Positions 7,511 through 14,126 of a stretch of DNA of 38,390 bases are shown in pieces. The DNA comes from Lachnospiraceae bacterium (GTDB lineage: Bacteria; Bacillota; Clostridia; Lachnospirales; Lachnospiraceae), in NCBI GenBank assembly GCA_017449765.1, contig JAFTFE010000003.1:1-38390 (forward strand). The letters run 5' to 3'. A program made the position numbers and the translations under genes. Position 1 is the stretch's first letter; each line of letters begins with the position of its first letter. The notes below the pieces were generated by a model that did no database searches, had not been told where the DNA came from, and saw nothing but the letters and a program-made list of their open reading frames with translations.

Positions 7511-8431
7511 TCATATTGCAATTTCATTTTTTAGATAATCAGTAATCATCATTTGCCGACCATTTCTCGTTGAATTATTATTACAAGTAGTCGGATCATA
7601 ATTCATCAAAAGAGCTTCCATCATTGAATTTCTATTTTTTTCATTTGCTCCAACATGATAAAAATGTTCCTTATTCAATTTATAACATTCGCTCCATATT
7701 CTTTCAATATACTCATTTTTTCGATATTTATTTTCATCCCATGTAGACAACATAAATCTTGCTCCAGACGAATACAGAGCATTTTTCAGTGCAATTTCAT
7801 GTTCTTCGTCCCAGCTATCATAATAGTCAACATGCCTACCTATATAAGGAGGATCACAATATATAAAATCTTCAACTCCAGCTTTTTCTATAGTTTTCTC
7901 AAAAGGACAACAAACAAATTCCCAATCATTCTCAGGAAATATGTTTTCCAAATGCTTAACCTGATTAACTATTTTAGTCACATAGGCTTTTGCAAACCTA
8001 TTAGGCTTATGCCCATATGGTACATTAAATTTGTACTCTCTATTAAAACGAATCATCCCATTAAAACAACTTCTATTTAGGAACAGAAAATCAAGAGGGT
8101 CATGTTTTTTATTAAATCTATCTCTTATATAATAATAATGTTCACCATCTTTTTGAGCTAGAATAGCTCCCTCATATTCTAAATATTCTCTAACTATTTG
8201 AGAAGTAATTTTTTTCTTTTTAATCGCATTATATAAATCTATTGTGTATGGATTTGTATCCGAGAAAACAGCTTTATGAGGTGCCAAGTTTAATCCAACA
8301 ACACCTGATCCCATAAAGGGTTCATACCAAGTACTATTCTGTTCCATATAAATATTTTCAGATATTAGATCAACGAGTTTCGTCTTAATGCCTTGTATCT
8401 TTATCGGCGGTACAAATACTTTATCTATCAT
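7511..8431 (-). CDS. DNA adenine N6-methyltransferase (Dam/M.EcoRV type)
   Basis: 306-residue class alpha adenine methyltransferase. The AdoMet motif I is EPFMGSGVVGLN (residues 37-48), the catalytic motif IV is DPPY (193-196), and NRSCFNGMIRFN (119-130) matches the conserved Dam-family segment. It belongs with the EcoRV-type endonuclease 12 bp downstream and should methylate an adenine in GATATC, protecting the host: GATATC sites do occur in this window (for example 2849, 3080, 5461). Start ATG 8431 is preceded by AGGAGG. No C-protein controller gene is seen; with the methylase first in the operon, order of expression may suffice. The 275-bp AT-rich stretch upstream should hold the promoter. 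Confidence 0.94.
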   Translation of the reverse strand: MIDKVFVPPIKIQGIKTKLVDLISENIYMEQNSTWYEPFMGSGVVGLNLAPHKAVFSDTNPYTIDLYNAIKKKKITSQIVREYLEYEGAILAQKDGEHYYYIRDRFNKKHDPLDFLFLNRSCFNGMIRFNREYKFNVPYGHKPNRFAKAYVTKIVNQVKHLENIFPENDWEFVCCPFEKTIEKAGVEDFIYCDPPYIGRHVDYYDSWDEEHEIALKNALYSSGARFMLSTWDENKYRKNEYIERIWSECYKLNKEHFYHVGANEKNRNSMMEALLMNYDPTTCNNNSTRNGRQMMITDYLKNEIAI

Positions 8432-8706
8432 ATATATCCTCCTGTTTTCATAATTATATTAAATTACAGTTATATATATAAGTTGTAAATAATATTACTT
8501 TAATATTTCACCTCATTGTATTCCAATATAAAATATTTACGATACAATGTATCTATTCAAAAAATTTATCATAATAATTGGTAACAATCAAGCATATATT
8601 AAACTTTATATTTTTATGTTTTATGAAATTATTATTTTAAACAGTATGTTATCCCTATATAAGTTTTTTACACCTAATTATTACTTAAAATCTAACTTCT
8701 TAATTT

Positions 8707-9099
8707 TCACCTTAATGTATTGCCAACCTTCTCCGCTAATGCTTCCTGTAATATCTTGGAAAAATTAAAGCCTCTCTTCTCCGCCTCAGCATTAAGGTAA
8801 TATGGTATTGTACAATTCTTCCTAACTGTTCTGTTATCATGTCTCATTCGATATTCCGTAAAATCCACATCCACAAGAGTTTCAATATCCCCATCTTCTT
8901 TATCAATAGTTCTTGAATAAGGTTCTGGTAATTCCTTCCCCTCATCCTCCAGTTCAATACCCAACAGCCCAATCGCATCTCTTGCCATAAATATAGCATC
9001 TCCCAGATTCTTGCCTTCAGTAACAGACCTGAAATCCGGTATTCTTACTACATATCCCTCTCCATCCTTTGAAAGTATAACAGGATATACCTTAACCAT
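8707..9099 (-). CDS. hicB: HicB-family antitoxin with ribbon-helix-helix C-terminus
   Basis: 130 residues. The N-terminal half is the degraded RNase H-like HicB fold (VKVYPVILSKDGEGYVVRIP followed by a DFxxVTEGKNLGDAIFMARDA segment); the C-terminal RKNCTIPYYLNAEAEKRGFN with SKILQEALAEKVG is a ribbon-helix-helix DNA-binding domain. It should neutralise HicA and repress the operon. ATG 9099 is chosen because GGAGG lies 8 bases upstream, inside an apparent longer start at 9114. It follows hicA by 5 bp. Confidence 0.92.
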   Translation of the reverse strand: MVKVYPVILSKDGEGYVVRIPDFRSVTEGKNLGDAIFMARDAIGLLGIELEDEGKELPEPYSRTIDKEDGDIETLVDVDFTEYRMRHDNRTVRKNCTIPYYLNAEAEKRGFNFSKILQEALAEKVGNTLR

Positions 9100-9104
9100 T
9101 ATCA

Positions 9105-9284
9105 TTACCTCCATTCAATTCCAGCTTCGCTAAGTATCCCTCTTGCCGTTATCTCTTTGATCTCTTTATGTCTCGGAACAGATATATTATAACTACCATT
9201 GCTGTATATATCATGATTGGAACCATTCCTTAACAAAACCCAGCCGTTCTTTTTTAAAAGCTTTATCAAATCCTTCTTTTTCAT
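9105..9284 (-). CDS. hicA: HicA-family mRNA interferase toxin
   Basis: 59 residues, the usual HicA size, with a single double-stranded-RNA-binding-like fold: KKKDLIKLLKKNGWVLLRNGS followed at once by NHDIYSNGSYNISVPRHKEI. The His in GSNHDIY is the expected catalytic residue. HicA toxins cleave mRNA at the ribosome. ATG 9284 has AGGAG 8 bases upstream; a longer frame from 9338 would begin inside the promoter and is rejected. Toxin first, antitoxin second is the standard hicAB order. Confidence 0.92.
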   Translation of the reverse strand: MKKKDLIKLLKKNGWVLLRNGSNHDIYSNGSYNISVPRHKEIKEITARGILSEAGIEWR

Positions 9285-9298
9285 AAGTCTTCTCCTGA

Positions 9299-9366
9299 GT
9301 TCAAATATAATTATACGCATTATATACGCATTAGTCAATATATTATACTATATACTATATTTGAAC
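9299..9366 (-). promoter_or_regulatory. hicAB promoter flanked by inverted operator arms
   Basis: TTGACT (9338-9333), 17 bp, TATAAT (9315-9310) on the minus strand is a near-consensus promoter. Exact 11-bp inverted arms, GTTCAAATATA at 9299-9309 and TATATTTGAAC at 9356-9366, lie directly past the -10 and upstream of the -35. Two HicB dimers could bind the arms and close the promoter between them; that is inference from placement. Confidence 0.65.
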
Positions 9367-9370
9367 CCAT

Positions 9371-9418
9371 TATATCAAAACTGCAGTACATTTTTTTGTA
9401 CTGCGGGTTTGATATAAT
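9371..9418. promoter_or_regulatory. Palindrome with outward-facing extended -10 elements
   Basis: A 20-bp inverted repeat with two mismatches (9371-9390 with 9397-9416, loop of six T). Each arm carries TTTGATATAAT-like sequence, giving an extended -10 on the plus strand (TGATATAAT ending at 9418) and another on the minus strand (ending at 9369). The plus-strand one fits transcription of the small peptide locus starting near 9425. No clear -35 is present for either. Confidence 0.5.
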
Positions 9419-9508
9419 AAATGCGGGTGCTATCCATACGGTGGCGGTTATGCCTTTTTATGTACATAACTTATGTGCGAAAGCTTCCTTGGCATGTAAG
9501 GGGGTGAT

Positions 9509-9571
9509 ATGCGAATGAGGAAAGTATTTAGAAAGGATATGCTTATATGTGGACTATCATCGGTGCCATAG
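9509..9571 (+). CDS. 20-residue leader peptide overlapping the membrane-peptide start
   Basis: ATG 9509 follows an unusually strong ribosome binding site (AAGGGGGTGAT). The frame encodes a basic N-terminus, MRMRKVFRKD, and stops at 9571, 25 bases inside the next gene in another frame. The layout resembles mok in hok/sok, where translating a leader frame controls the toxin frame. Translation is not proven. Confidence 0.4.
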   Translation: MRMRKVFRKDMLICGLSSVP

Positions 9572-9669
9572 CTACGGTTGTATGTGCTGTTTTTGCAATA
9601 TTAACCTATATGCATGACATTAAGAAAGATAAGAAACAAAAAGAGCAACCGCCTCAGCCAAAGGTTTAA
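9547..9669 (+). CDS. Small single-helix membrane peptide, candidate type I toxin
   Basis: 40 residues: MWTIIGAIATVVCAVFAILT forms one membrane helix, followed by YMHDIKKDKKQKEQ, a strongly basic tail, and a Pro-rich end. This is the architecture of type I toxins (Fst, TxpA, holin-like toxins), although I cannot match it to one of those families by sequence. AAGGA lies 9 bases upstream. The stop codon falls in the loop of a bidirectional terminator. A promoter on the opposite strand drives an antisense RNA over the 3' end. It is one of only a few plus-strand genes and sits next to hicAB. Confidence 0.65.
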   Translation: MWTIIGAIATVVCAVFAILTYMHDIKKDKKQKEQPPQPKV

Positions 9670-9684
9670 GGTTGCTCTTTTTGT
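9636..9684. terminator. Shared bidirectional terminator
   Basis: A perfect 15-bp stem (9636-9650 with 9670-9684; core AAAAAGAGCAACC) with A and T runs on both sides can stop transcripts from either direction. It contains the last codons of the membrane peptide gene. Confidence 0.88.
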
Positions 9685-9727
9685 AACTAACAAACCAAAG
9701 GCATAACCGTCACTGGATAGTGCCTTC
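9636..9727 (-). ncRNA. Candidate antisense antitoxin RNA
   Basis: From the minus-strand promoter at 9762-9734 a transcript of about 90 bases would start near 9727 and end at the shared terminator. It would be fully complementary to the 3' end of the membrane-peptide mRNA over about 50 bases, and its 5' leader repeats the mRNA leader. It has no start codon with a ribosome binding site. Existence is predicted from promoter and terminator only. Confidence 0.55.
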
Positions 9728-9733
9728 GCATTT

Positions 9734-9762
9734 ATAGTAACACTATTTCATATATTCGTCAA
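9734..9762 (-). promoter_or_regulatory. Promoter of the candidate antisense RNA
   Basis: TTGACG (9762-9757), exactly 17 bp, TACTAT (9739-9734). It faces the small-peptide gene and has no protein gene to serve on this strand before the terminator. Confidence 0.6.
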
Positions 9763-9815
9763 ATTGTTTTTTATGTGATAAACTGTGATAAATACCTTTT
9801 ATTATAACCCCCCGT

Positions 9816-11021
9816 CTATCTACTCTCCATACTCTTCATACTCTTCATACTCTTCATACTCTCCGCACTCACCGTACTCTCCGTACTCTTCATATTCTCC
9901 AAATTCTCCACATACTCTGCAATAGTCCACCCATTCTCGTCACATTCCTTCTTCATCGCAGCAAAAATTTCACAGTCCGATTTTGAAAGTCCTGCAAGGA
10001 ATAAAGCAACCAACAGACATATACATATGATCATAAGAAAGAAGAAAACTGCATCAAGTCCACTTTCAAAGAAATCAGTATTCGCTTCACCGGATAATAT
10101 TCCCAATGCATCAAGGACCATAACAAGTCCGGCGCCAAACAATCCTCCACCGATAGTCGATGCAATAGTCGTAATCTTCTTTCTTCTGTAATCATACCGC
10201 TTAGTAAGCTTATCCATAAACTCTTCATTCGTAAAAGGCTGTTTTCCCTTCTTTTCCCTTTTCTTATTCTTCTTTTCAAACTGCTTAAGCCAGGTCTTTG
10301 GAAGCTCCGTCTCCAAATTAGCATTTATCATATCCTTCATAGTAATCTTCTCTACCTTAGGCTCACGCACCGTTCCATATTTCCTATAATTCTTAACTGC
10401 CCGCATAACTGCATAAATGATAATATACACGCCAAGAACTGCAAGAAGTATATATCGGGGAAATATTATATCTAAGCGGTCATCCATAATACCTACAGTT
10501 ATTACAGCTGCAATAATTGATACAATACTAACAACAGCCGTAATCCTATCATATATTTTTACAGAAAGCTTTTTCTTGAGAAATAGCGGATTAAGTATTA
10601 TATTGATCAATAAAACAGTTATCATACCACAGGCAACTCCACACATATATGGAAATAATACACCACTTCCACCTGTAAAAAACGGTTCCTCATCCATCAG
10701 GATCAAACCATCAATAAGCTCTAAGACAAACAGAAATTTCGCCATGCCATATATCCAGCGAAATGTACCCTGTATACGATCTTTAAGTGTATACCTGCTG
10801 TAAAAATCCATACAGAAGCGGTCTATATCTGTACCAACGATCTTTTCCACAGGCTCACCTGCTTCCTGTGCCTCCAGCATGCTATCCAATAATTCCATCA
10901 ACCATTCACCACCAACTTCCGCATCGATGTTGTTAGCAGAACCATACGCCTCAACAATATCAAACGCTTCCCTATACTCCTTATTTAATTTGTCCTCATA
11001 AGCTATATATCCCAGATTCAT
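9816..11021 (-). CDS. DUF1048-like membrane protein with a repetitive C-terminal tail
   Basis: 401 residues. An N-terminal cytosolic helical region (about 1-75, with WLMELLDSMLEAQEAGEPVE and KIVGTDIDRFCMDF) resembles the DUF1048 domain found beside PadR regulators. It is followed by membrane helices near 90-107, 120-142, 160-180 and 190-208, a charged cytosolic segment (KQFEKKNKKREKKGKQ), and two more helices at about 290-345. The tail is a run of Ser-Met-Lys and related triplets coded by 9-bp repeats. The PadR gene 127 bp upstream probably regulates it. The function is unknown; PadR-linked membrane proteins are often involved in envelope or drug stress. Confidence 0.75.
   Translation of the reverse strand: MNLGYIAYEDKLNKEYREAFDIVEAYGSANNIDAEVGGEWLMELLDSMLEAQEAGEPVEKIVGTDIDRFCMDFYSRYTLKDRIQGTFRWIYGMAKFLFVLELIDGLILMDEEPFFTGGSGVLFPYMCGVACGMITVLLINIILNPLFLKKKLSVKIYDRITAVVSIVSIIAAVITVGIMDDRLDIIFPRYILLAVLGVYIIIYAVMRAVKNYRKYGTVREPKVEKITMKDMINANLETELPKTWLKQFEKKNKKREKKGKQPFTNEEFMDKLTKRYDYRRKKITTIASTIGGGLFGAGLVMVLDALGILSGEANTDFFESGLDAVFFFLMIICICLLVALFLAGLSKSDCEIFAAMKKECDENGWTIAEYVENLENMKSTESTVSAESMKSMKSMKSMESR
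9821..9897. repeat. 9-bp tandem repeat within a coding end
   Basis: Units of TACTCTTCA and close variants (TACTCTCCA, TACTCTCCG, CACTCACCG) repeat about eight times. The 9-bp unit keeps the reading frame, so copy changes alter only the length of the C-terminal tail of the DUF1048-like protein. Confidence 0.8.
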
Positions 11022-11148
11022 ATTCTTCGCCTCCTCATCTCATAATATAAATGCTGTTTTAGTTCTATTTGATTATCAAACACATACTCTCAAACGATAT
11101 ACCGGTCTTGTATATGTAATTGTTCTTCATATTGCAGCCACATAGCAA

Positions 11149-11472
11149 TTATCCTCCACTCTTCAGTACCGCATCAGCGCACGCCGTAACTCTCTTGTAA
11201 TTCTCCCTAAAGCCTGCCAGATACTCCTTCCCACTGTCCGTGATCGAGTAATACTTCCGCACCGGACCTAACGGTGACTTTGCCTTACGGCATGAAATGT
11301 ACCCGTTCTTATCAAGCCTTGTCAGTACAGGGTACATGGTCCCCTCAGACAGATCATGAAAGCCATATCCGTCAAGCGCCTGCAGTATCTCATAGCCGTA
11401 TGTCTCGCCCCGTTCTATGATTGCGAGCACGCATCCCTCCAGTATTCCTTTCATTAATTGTGTATCTTCCAT
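11149..11472 (-). CDS. PadR-family transcriptional regulator
   Basis: 107 residues, the normal size for a subfamily-2 PadR. The winged helix is clear: LMKGILEGCVLAIIERGETY followed by GYEILQAL, then LSEGTMYPVLTRLDKNGYIS (the conserved EGTxYPxLxRLexxGxi) and GPVRKYYSITDSGKEYL for the wing. It should act as a dimeric repressor. It is followed by the DUF1048-like membrane protein gene, its probable target partner. Upstream on the same strand lie two copies of a CTACTT...AAGTAG dyad that could be its operator. Confidence 0.93.
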   Translation of the reverse strand: MEDTQLMKGILEGCVLAIIERGETYGYEILQALDGYGFHDLSEGTMYPVLTRLDKNGYISCRKAKSPLGPVRKYYSITDSGKEYLAGFRENYKRVTACADAVLKSGG

Positions 11473-11596
11473 ATATATTCACTCCATGATATTCTATTGA
11501 TTCACTACACTAATACTATAATGAATCTTCTGTTTCACAGTTTCAGTTACTGTATCTGTATTATTAATTATTGGCTTTACAAGATATTTCTGATTA

Positions 11597-11620
11597 GCTA
11601 CTTTGTATTATCAAGTAGTT
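11597..11620 (-). promoter_or_regulatory. Candidate PadR operator, copy 1
   Basis: CTACTT-TGTATTATC-AAGTAG, a dyad with a 9-base centre; on the minus strand it contains TTGATA, usable as a -35. An almost identical copy lies 43 bp upstream. It precedes padR by about 125 bp. Operator function is inferred from the dyad and duplication. Confidence 0.5.
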
Positions 11621-11624
11621 CTGA

Positions 11625-11667
11625 AATAAAAATACCACAGCTACTTTGTATTGTCAAGTAGTTGTGG
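11625..11667 (-). terminator. Terminator of the XRE membrane gene, containing dyad copy 2
   Basis: CCACAGCTACTT (11635-11646) pairs with AAGTAGTTGTGG (11656-11667) with one mismatch, and TATTTTTATT follows on the minus strand. The inner part repeats the 11597 dyad, so this hairpin may be both a terminator and a second regulator site. Confidence 0.7.
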
Positions 11668-11692
11668 CATTTATTTCCAACTAATCCTTTTT

Positions 11693-12835
11693 CTATTCAT
11701 CAGAGTATTCGGTCCAGTAATCTTCCCCCGGAAATCTGTGCGCATATATCGTAAATCTGTCAAGGGTATCTCCATCCCCGGTATCATAAGCCTCTTTATT
11801 CTTTTTCAGGTAATCCTTATATTCAGAAAGCTCTTCATAATCCGGATAAGCGAGATGCACATATATAATGGTGTTGTTATCCTCATCAAGAAGCGCATAT
11901 TCATACCCGGAACTATATCCGTCACTGGCGATAAATGCAGGATAGTTATACATGGTTTCGTCAAACCTGATCTTGCCGGTGTATGTGTTATCGCCATTCT
12001 TGATCTCGCATGTGATCCCGCTAAGCCTTTCCACCTCCTGCTTGTAATCATCTGCCGCATAACCAGCCGTCAAAATGAAGTATCCGTAAGAATCAAAAAT
12101 ACCACTCTTCACCGCTGACACATAATCTGCTTCTGACATTTTCTCAGTACTATCAGGAAATATCATGAATGCCGAATCCATATCCCCCTTATTATTTTCA
12201 ACAATTGATGACTTATCGTAGTTCTCAATTCCCGAAACCACATCATAGGGCTTGCTGTCAATCCATGCTTCAATGCCAAAAATAAAGCCAATCATAGCAA
12301 TCTGCCTAATGCCTAAAAATACAAGTACAATAGTCACAACCTTTATGGCAGTAACAAGCTTAGTTTTTTGGCTCAGCTTTTGAATAACGCCTGTTACATA
12401 TAATGTTATTGCAACCATGGCTGCCAGTGCAATAAATGAAGTAAAAATGGCGCCGGACCTTCTAAGATCAGGACTATAGGCACTACATTGAAGTACTATA
12501 GATCCTGTAAGCAAAAGCACACCCAAAAAGCATATTATCTGAATCCATTTAAGAAGTCTGCTTTTTTCATTTCCCGCATACTCCGCTATCTTCAAAGCCA
12601 TATCCTTAATTTCTTCATTTGTTGCATTTCGCTCTCCATCAATTATTTCCCTCACATCCACTCCGTAGAAATCAGCTATTTCCACAAGGGTAGATATATC
12701 AGGAAGATTGCTGCCGTTTTCCCAGCGTGATACTGTTCTTGTGCTGACATTAAAAACCTCGGCAAGCTGAGTCTGTGTAAGCTCTTTTTCCTTCCTTAAA
12801 GCTTTGAGAAATTCTCCGGTCTTTTTCTGATCCAT
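11693..12835 (-). CDS. Membrane-anchored XRE-family regulator
   Basis: 380 residues. The N-terminal Cro/CI helix-turn-helix is textbook: FLKALRKEKELTQTQLAEVF, then NVSTRTVSRWENGSNLPDIS and LVEIADFYGVDVREIIDGER. Three or four membrane helices follow between about 85 and 200 (WIQIICFLGVLLLTGSIVL and others). The C-terminal about 170 residues is a soluble domain (AGYAADDYKQEVERLSGITC and DRFTIYAHRFPGEDY), probably outside the cell. This makes it a one-component sensor that could transmit an extracytoplasmic signal to DNA. ATG 12835 has AGGAGG 9 bases upstream, which rules out the longer frame. Confidence 0.87.
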   Translation of the reverse strand: MDQKKTGEFLKALRKEKELTQTQLAEVFNVSTRTVSRWENGSNLPDISTLVEIADFYGVDVREIIDGERNATNEEIKDMALKIAEYAGNEKSRLLKWIQIICFLGVLLLTGSIVLQCSAYSPDLRRSGAIFTSFIALAAMVAITLYVTGVIQKLSQKTKLVTAIKVVTIVLVFLGIRQIAMIGFIFGIEAWIDSKPYDVVSGIENYDKSSIVENNKGDMDSAFMIFPDSTEKMSEADYVSAVKSGIFDSYGYFILTAGYAADDYKQEVERLSGITCEIKNGDNTYTGKIRFDETMYNYPAFIASDGYSSGYEYALLDEDNNTIIYVHLAYPDYEELSEYKDYLKKNKEAYDTGDGDTLDRFTIYAHRFPGEDYWTEYSDE

Positions 12836-13084
12836 TAAAATATGCCTCCTGTGTGCAGTGCTGCATTTCAAAAATATTTTTTACCAAGCAACATCAATAT
12901 TCAATACTGCTGCTTCATAAAATATATATAATTCTACCTCATGCACACTCATAAGTCCACGACATAAAATGAGAATTCGTTATTATCGCACCGGACATAC
13001 CATGTCAGGCAGTGGATATTTTTGAATATCCGATCCTCCACACTGTCACCTCCATTTCTCACCTATATACTACCGAATTGGGGA

Positions 13085-13249
13085 ACAGTTCTTCGACTTC
13101 GCAAGATACCATTCACAATCGAAGCACCTGCCGCCCCATTTTATTCTGAAACTAACATGGAACGTCTCAGACATTCCTTTCAGCAGGAAAAAGAAGGGAA
13201 AGTTATAACTAAAACTATGGAGGAACTGTAGGCTATGGCTTACAATTAG
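13085..13249 (+). pseudogene. Remnant of a RelB/DinJ-type antitoxin gene
   Basis: The frame LRLRKIPFTIEAPAAPFYSE followed by TNMERLRHSFQQEKEGK and VITKTMEEL matches the C-terminal half of RelB/DinJ antitoxins, whose tails read RKIPFxI...PFYSExNMxxL. Two lesions are visible: the N-terminal ribbon-helix-helix half is absent, and a TAG at 13229 interrupts what was probably ...EELEAMA, after which the frame continues AMAYN to a second stop at 13249. No toxin partner follows. The tail overlaps the convergent gene at 13233 by 17 bp. Confidence 0.65.
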
Positions 13250-14021
13250 TGACATTTACCGCATACATTATAGCTCGTTCATTCTGCACTAGCAATTCCG
13301 CAGACAACCTCTCATATTCCTCAAGCATTCCTTTCTCGTGTGCCATGCCTGAGGGATCATCATTCCAAGAGCCCATTCCACCAAAAACATCTGCTTTTGA
13401 AGCTGCTAAGAATAGCCGAAGATTCTTTCCACTTAAAATATTTTTAACATCTCCCATCCACTCGGGAATTTCAACATTATCTTCTCTCACAAGAATTTCA
13501 TAAGCATCATGAAATATTTTCCCAAACCCTTCACATCCTATTACATTCGCTAACTTCTCAATTTGACAAAGCACATTACCATAATCATCTGATGGATCAT
13601 CAAACCTCGGTAATTCCTTTGGCGGATCGGACCACTCATGTTCAGTATATTCGATATTCCACATTTTCTGTTTTGAATCAAATTCCCACATTGGTGTCCA
13701 ATATGTAACGTGGCCATTCTTATAAAATGTCGCCATACATATTGGCCATGTGTTTGCAAAGCCTCGCAAATAACTATCTTTCACACTGGCATTGATAAGC
13801 AGATAAATATATTTTAATCCATTAGCAACAATTTTTTTATACCATTTTTCAGGGGTGCATTCGATTACCTCTCTATTCCCTAATATAGTTTTTTTGTTAA
13901 GAAAACGGAATACAATTTTATTATCATATTGAGAGAGAGAAAACGAAAAATCTATATTTCCCTGTAATGCTAATCTTGTTGTTAATACTATTTTTGAAAT
14001 TTGAAACACTTCTCCGTTCAT
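13233..14021 (-). CDS. Hypothetical protein
   Basis: 262 residues from ATG 14021, which has GTGGAG 9 bases upstream; a longer frame to 14099 runs through a TATAAT element and a hairpin and is unlikely. The protein is soluble and rich in Trp and aromatic residues (WPICMATFYKNGHVTYWTPM, WNIEYTEHEWSDPPKELPRF). A C-terminal helical part has FLAASKADVFGGMGSWND. The last half recalls immunity-type proteins of Firmicutes that pair a beta domain with a GSWND segment, but I do not recognise a named family. Neighbours are toxin-antitoxin genes. Confidence 0.72.
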   Translation of the reverse strand: MNGEVFQISKIVLTTRLALQGNIDFSFSLSQYDNKIVFRFLNKKTILGNREVIECTPEKWYKKIVANGLKYIYLLINASVKDSYLRGFANTWPICMATFYKNGHVTYWTPMWEFDSKQKMWNIEYTEHEWSDPPKELPRFDDPSDDYGNVLCQIEKLANVIGCEGFGKIFHDAYEILVREDNVEIPEWMGDVKNILSGKNLRLFLAASKADVFGGMGSWNDDPSGMAHEKGMLEEYERLSAELLVQNERAIMYAVNVTNCKP

Positions 14022-14079
14022 AAGTAACTTCTCCACAATCATTATATCATGTCGCCTGTCGGCTCCATGTGTTTTTTCG

Positions 14080-14120
14080 CAAAATGTCAGAACATGCAAG
14101 CATGTTCTGCCGCTTTGCTC
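14080..14120 (-). repeat. Hairpin element, copy 1
   Basis: On the minus strand GAGCAAAG is followed by a stem (CAGAACATGC at 14088-14097 with GCATGTTCTG at 14100-14109, two-base loop) and then CATTTTGCG. The GAGCAAAG start, CATGCTTGCATG centre and C-TTTTG end recur at 34680-34718 with a different but still paired stem. A TATAAT lies directly upstream. It occupies the space between the zeta toxin gene and the next gene. Confidence 0.65.
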
Positions 14121-14126
14121 ATTATA

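Larger units (their letters stand above)
9419..9737. repeat. Imperfect inverted repeats bounding the small-peptide locus
   Basis: The left segment 9419-9457 and the reverse complement of 9698-9737 share AAATGCG, CTATCCA and CGGTTATGCCTTT in the same order with short gaps. Both begin directly after a -10 element, so the two convergent transcripts would start with nearly the same leader. The pairing could also bring the ends of a long read-through RNA together. Confidence 0.7.

Noticed and set aside
8547-8768. Plus-strand frame of 73 codons overlapping the end of hicB
   Set aside because: No ribosome binding site; Ile/Phe/Tyr-rich translation is what AT-rich intergenic DNA gives, and it runs into the end of a clear minus-strand gene.
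9371-9416. Reading the 20-bp palindrome as a terminator
   Set aside because: No gene on either strand ends into it, and the T run is in the loop, not after the stem; outward -10 elements explain it better.
9241-9417. Plus-strand frame across the hicAB promoter region
   Set aside because: It covers inverted repeats, -35 and -10 elements and has low-complexity translation without a ribosome binding site.
11651-12118. Plus-strand frame of 155 codons
   Set aside because: Lies antisense to the outer domain of the XRE membrane protein, which has a proper start, a helix-turn-helix and a ribosome binding site.
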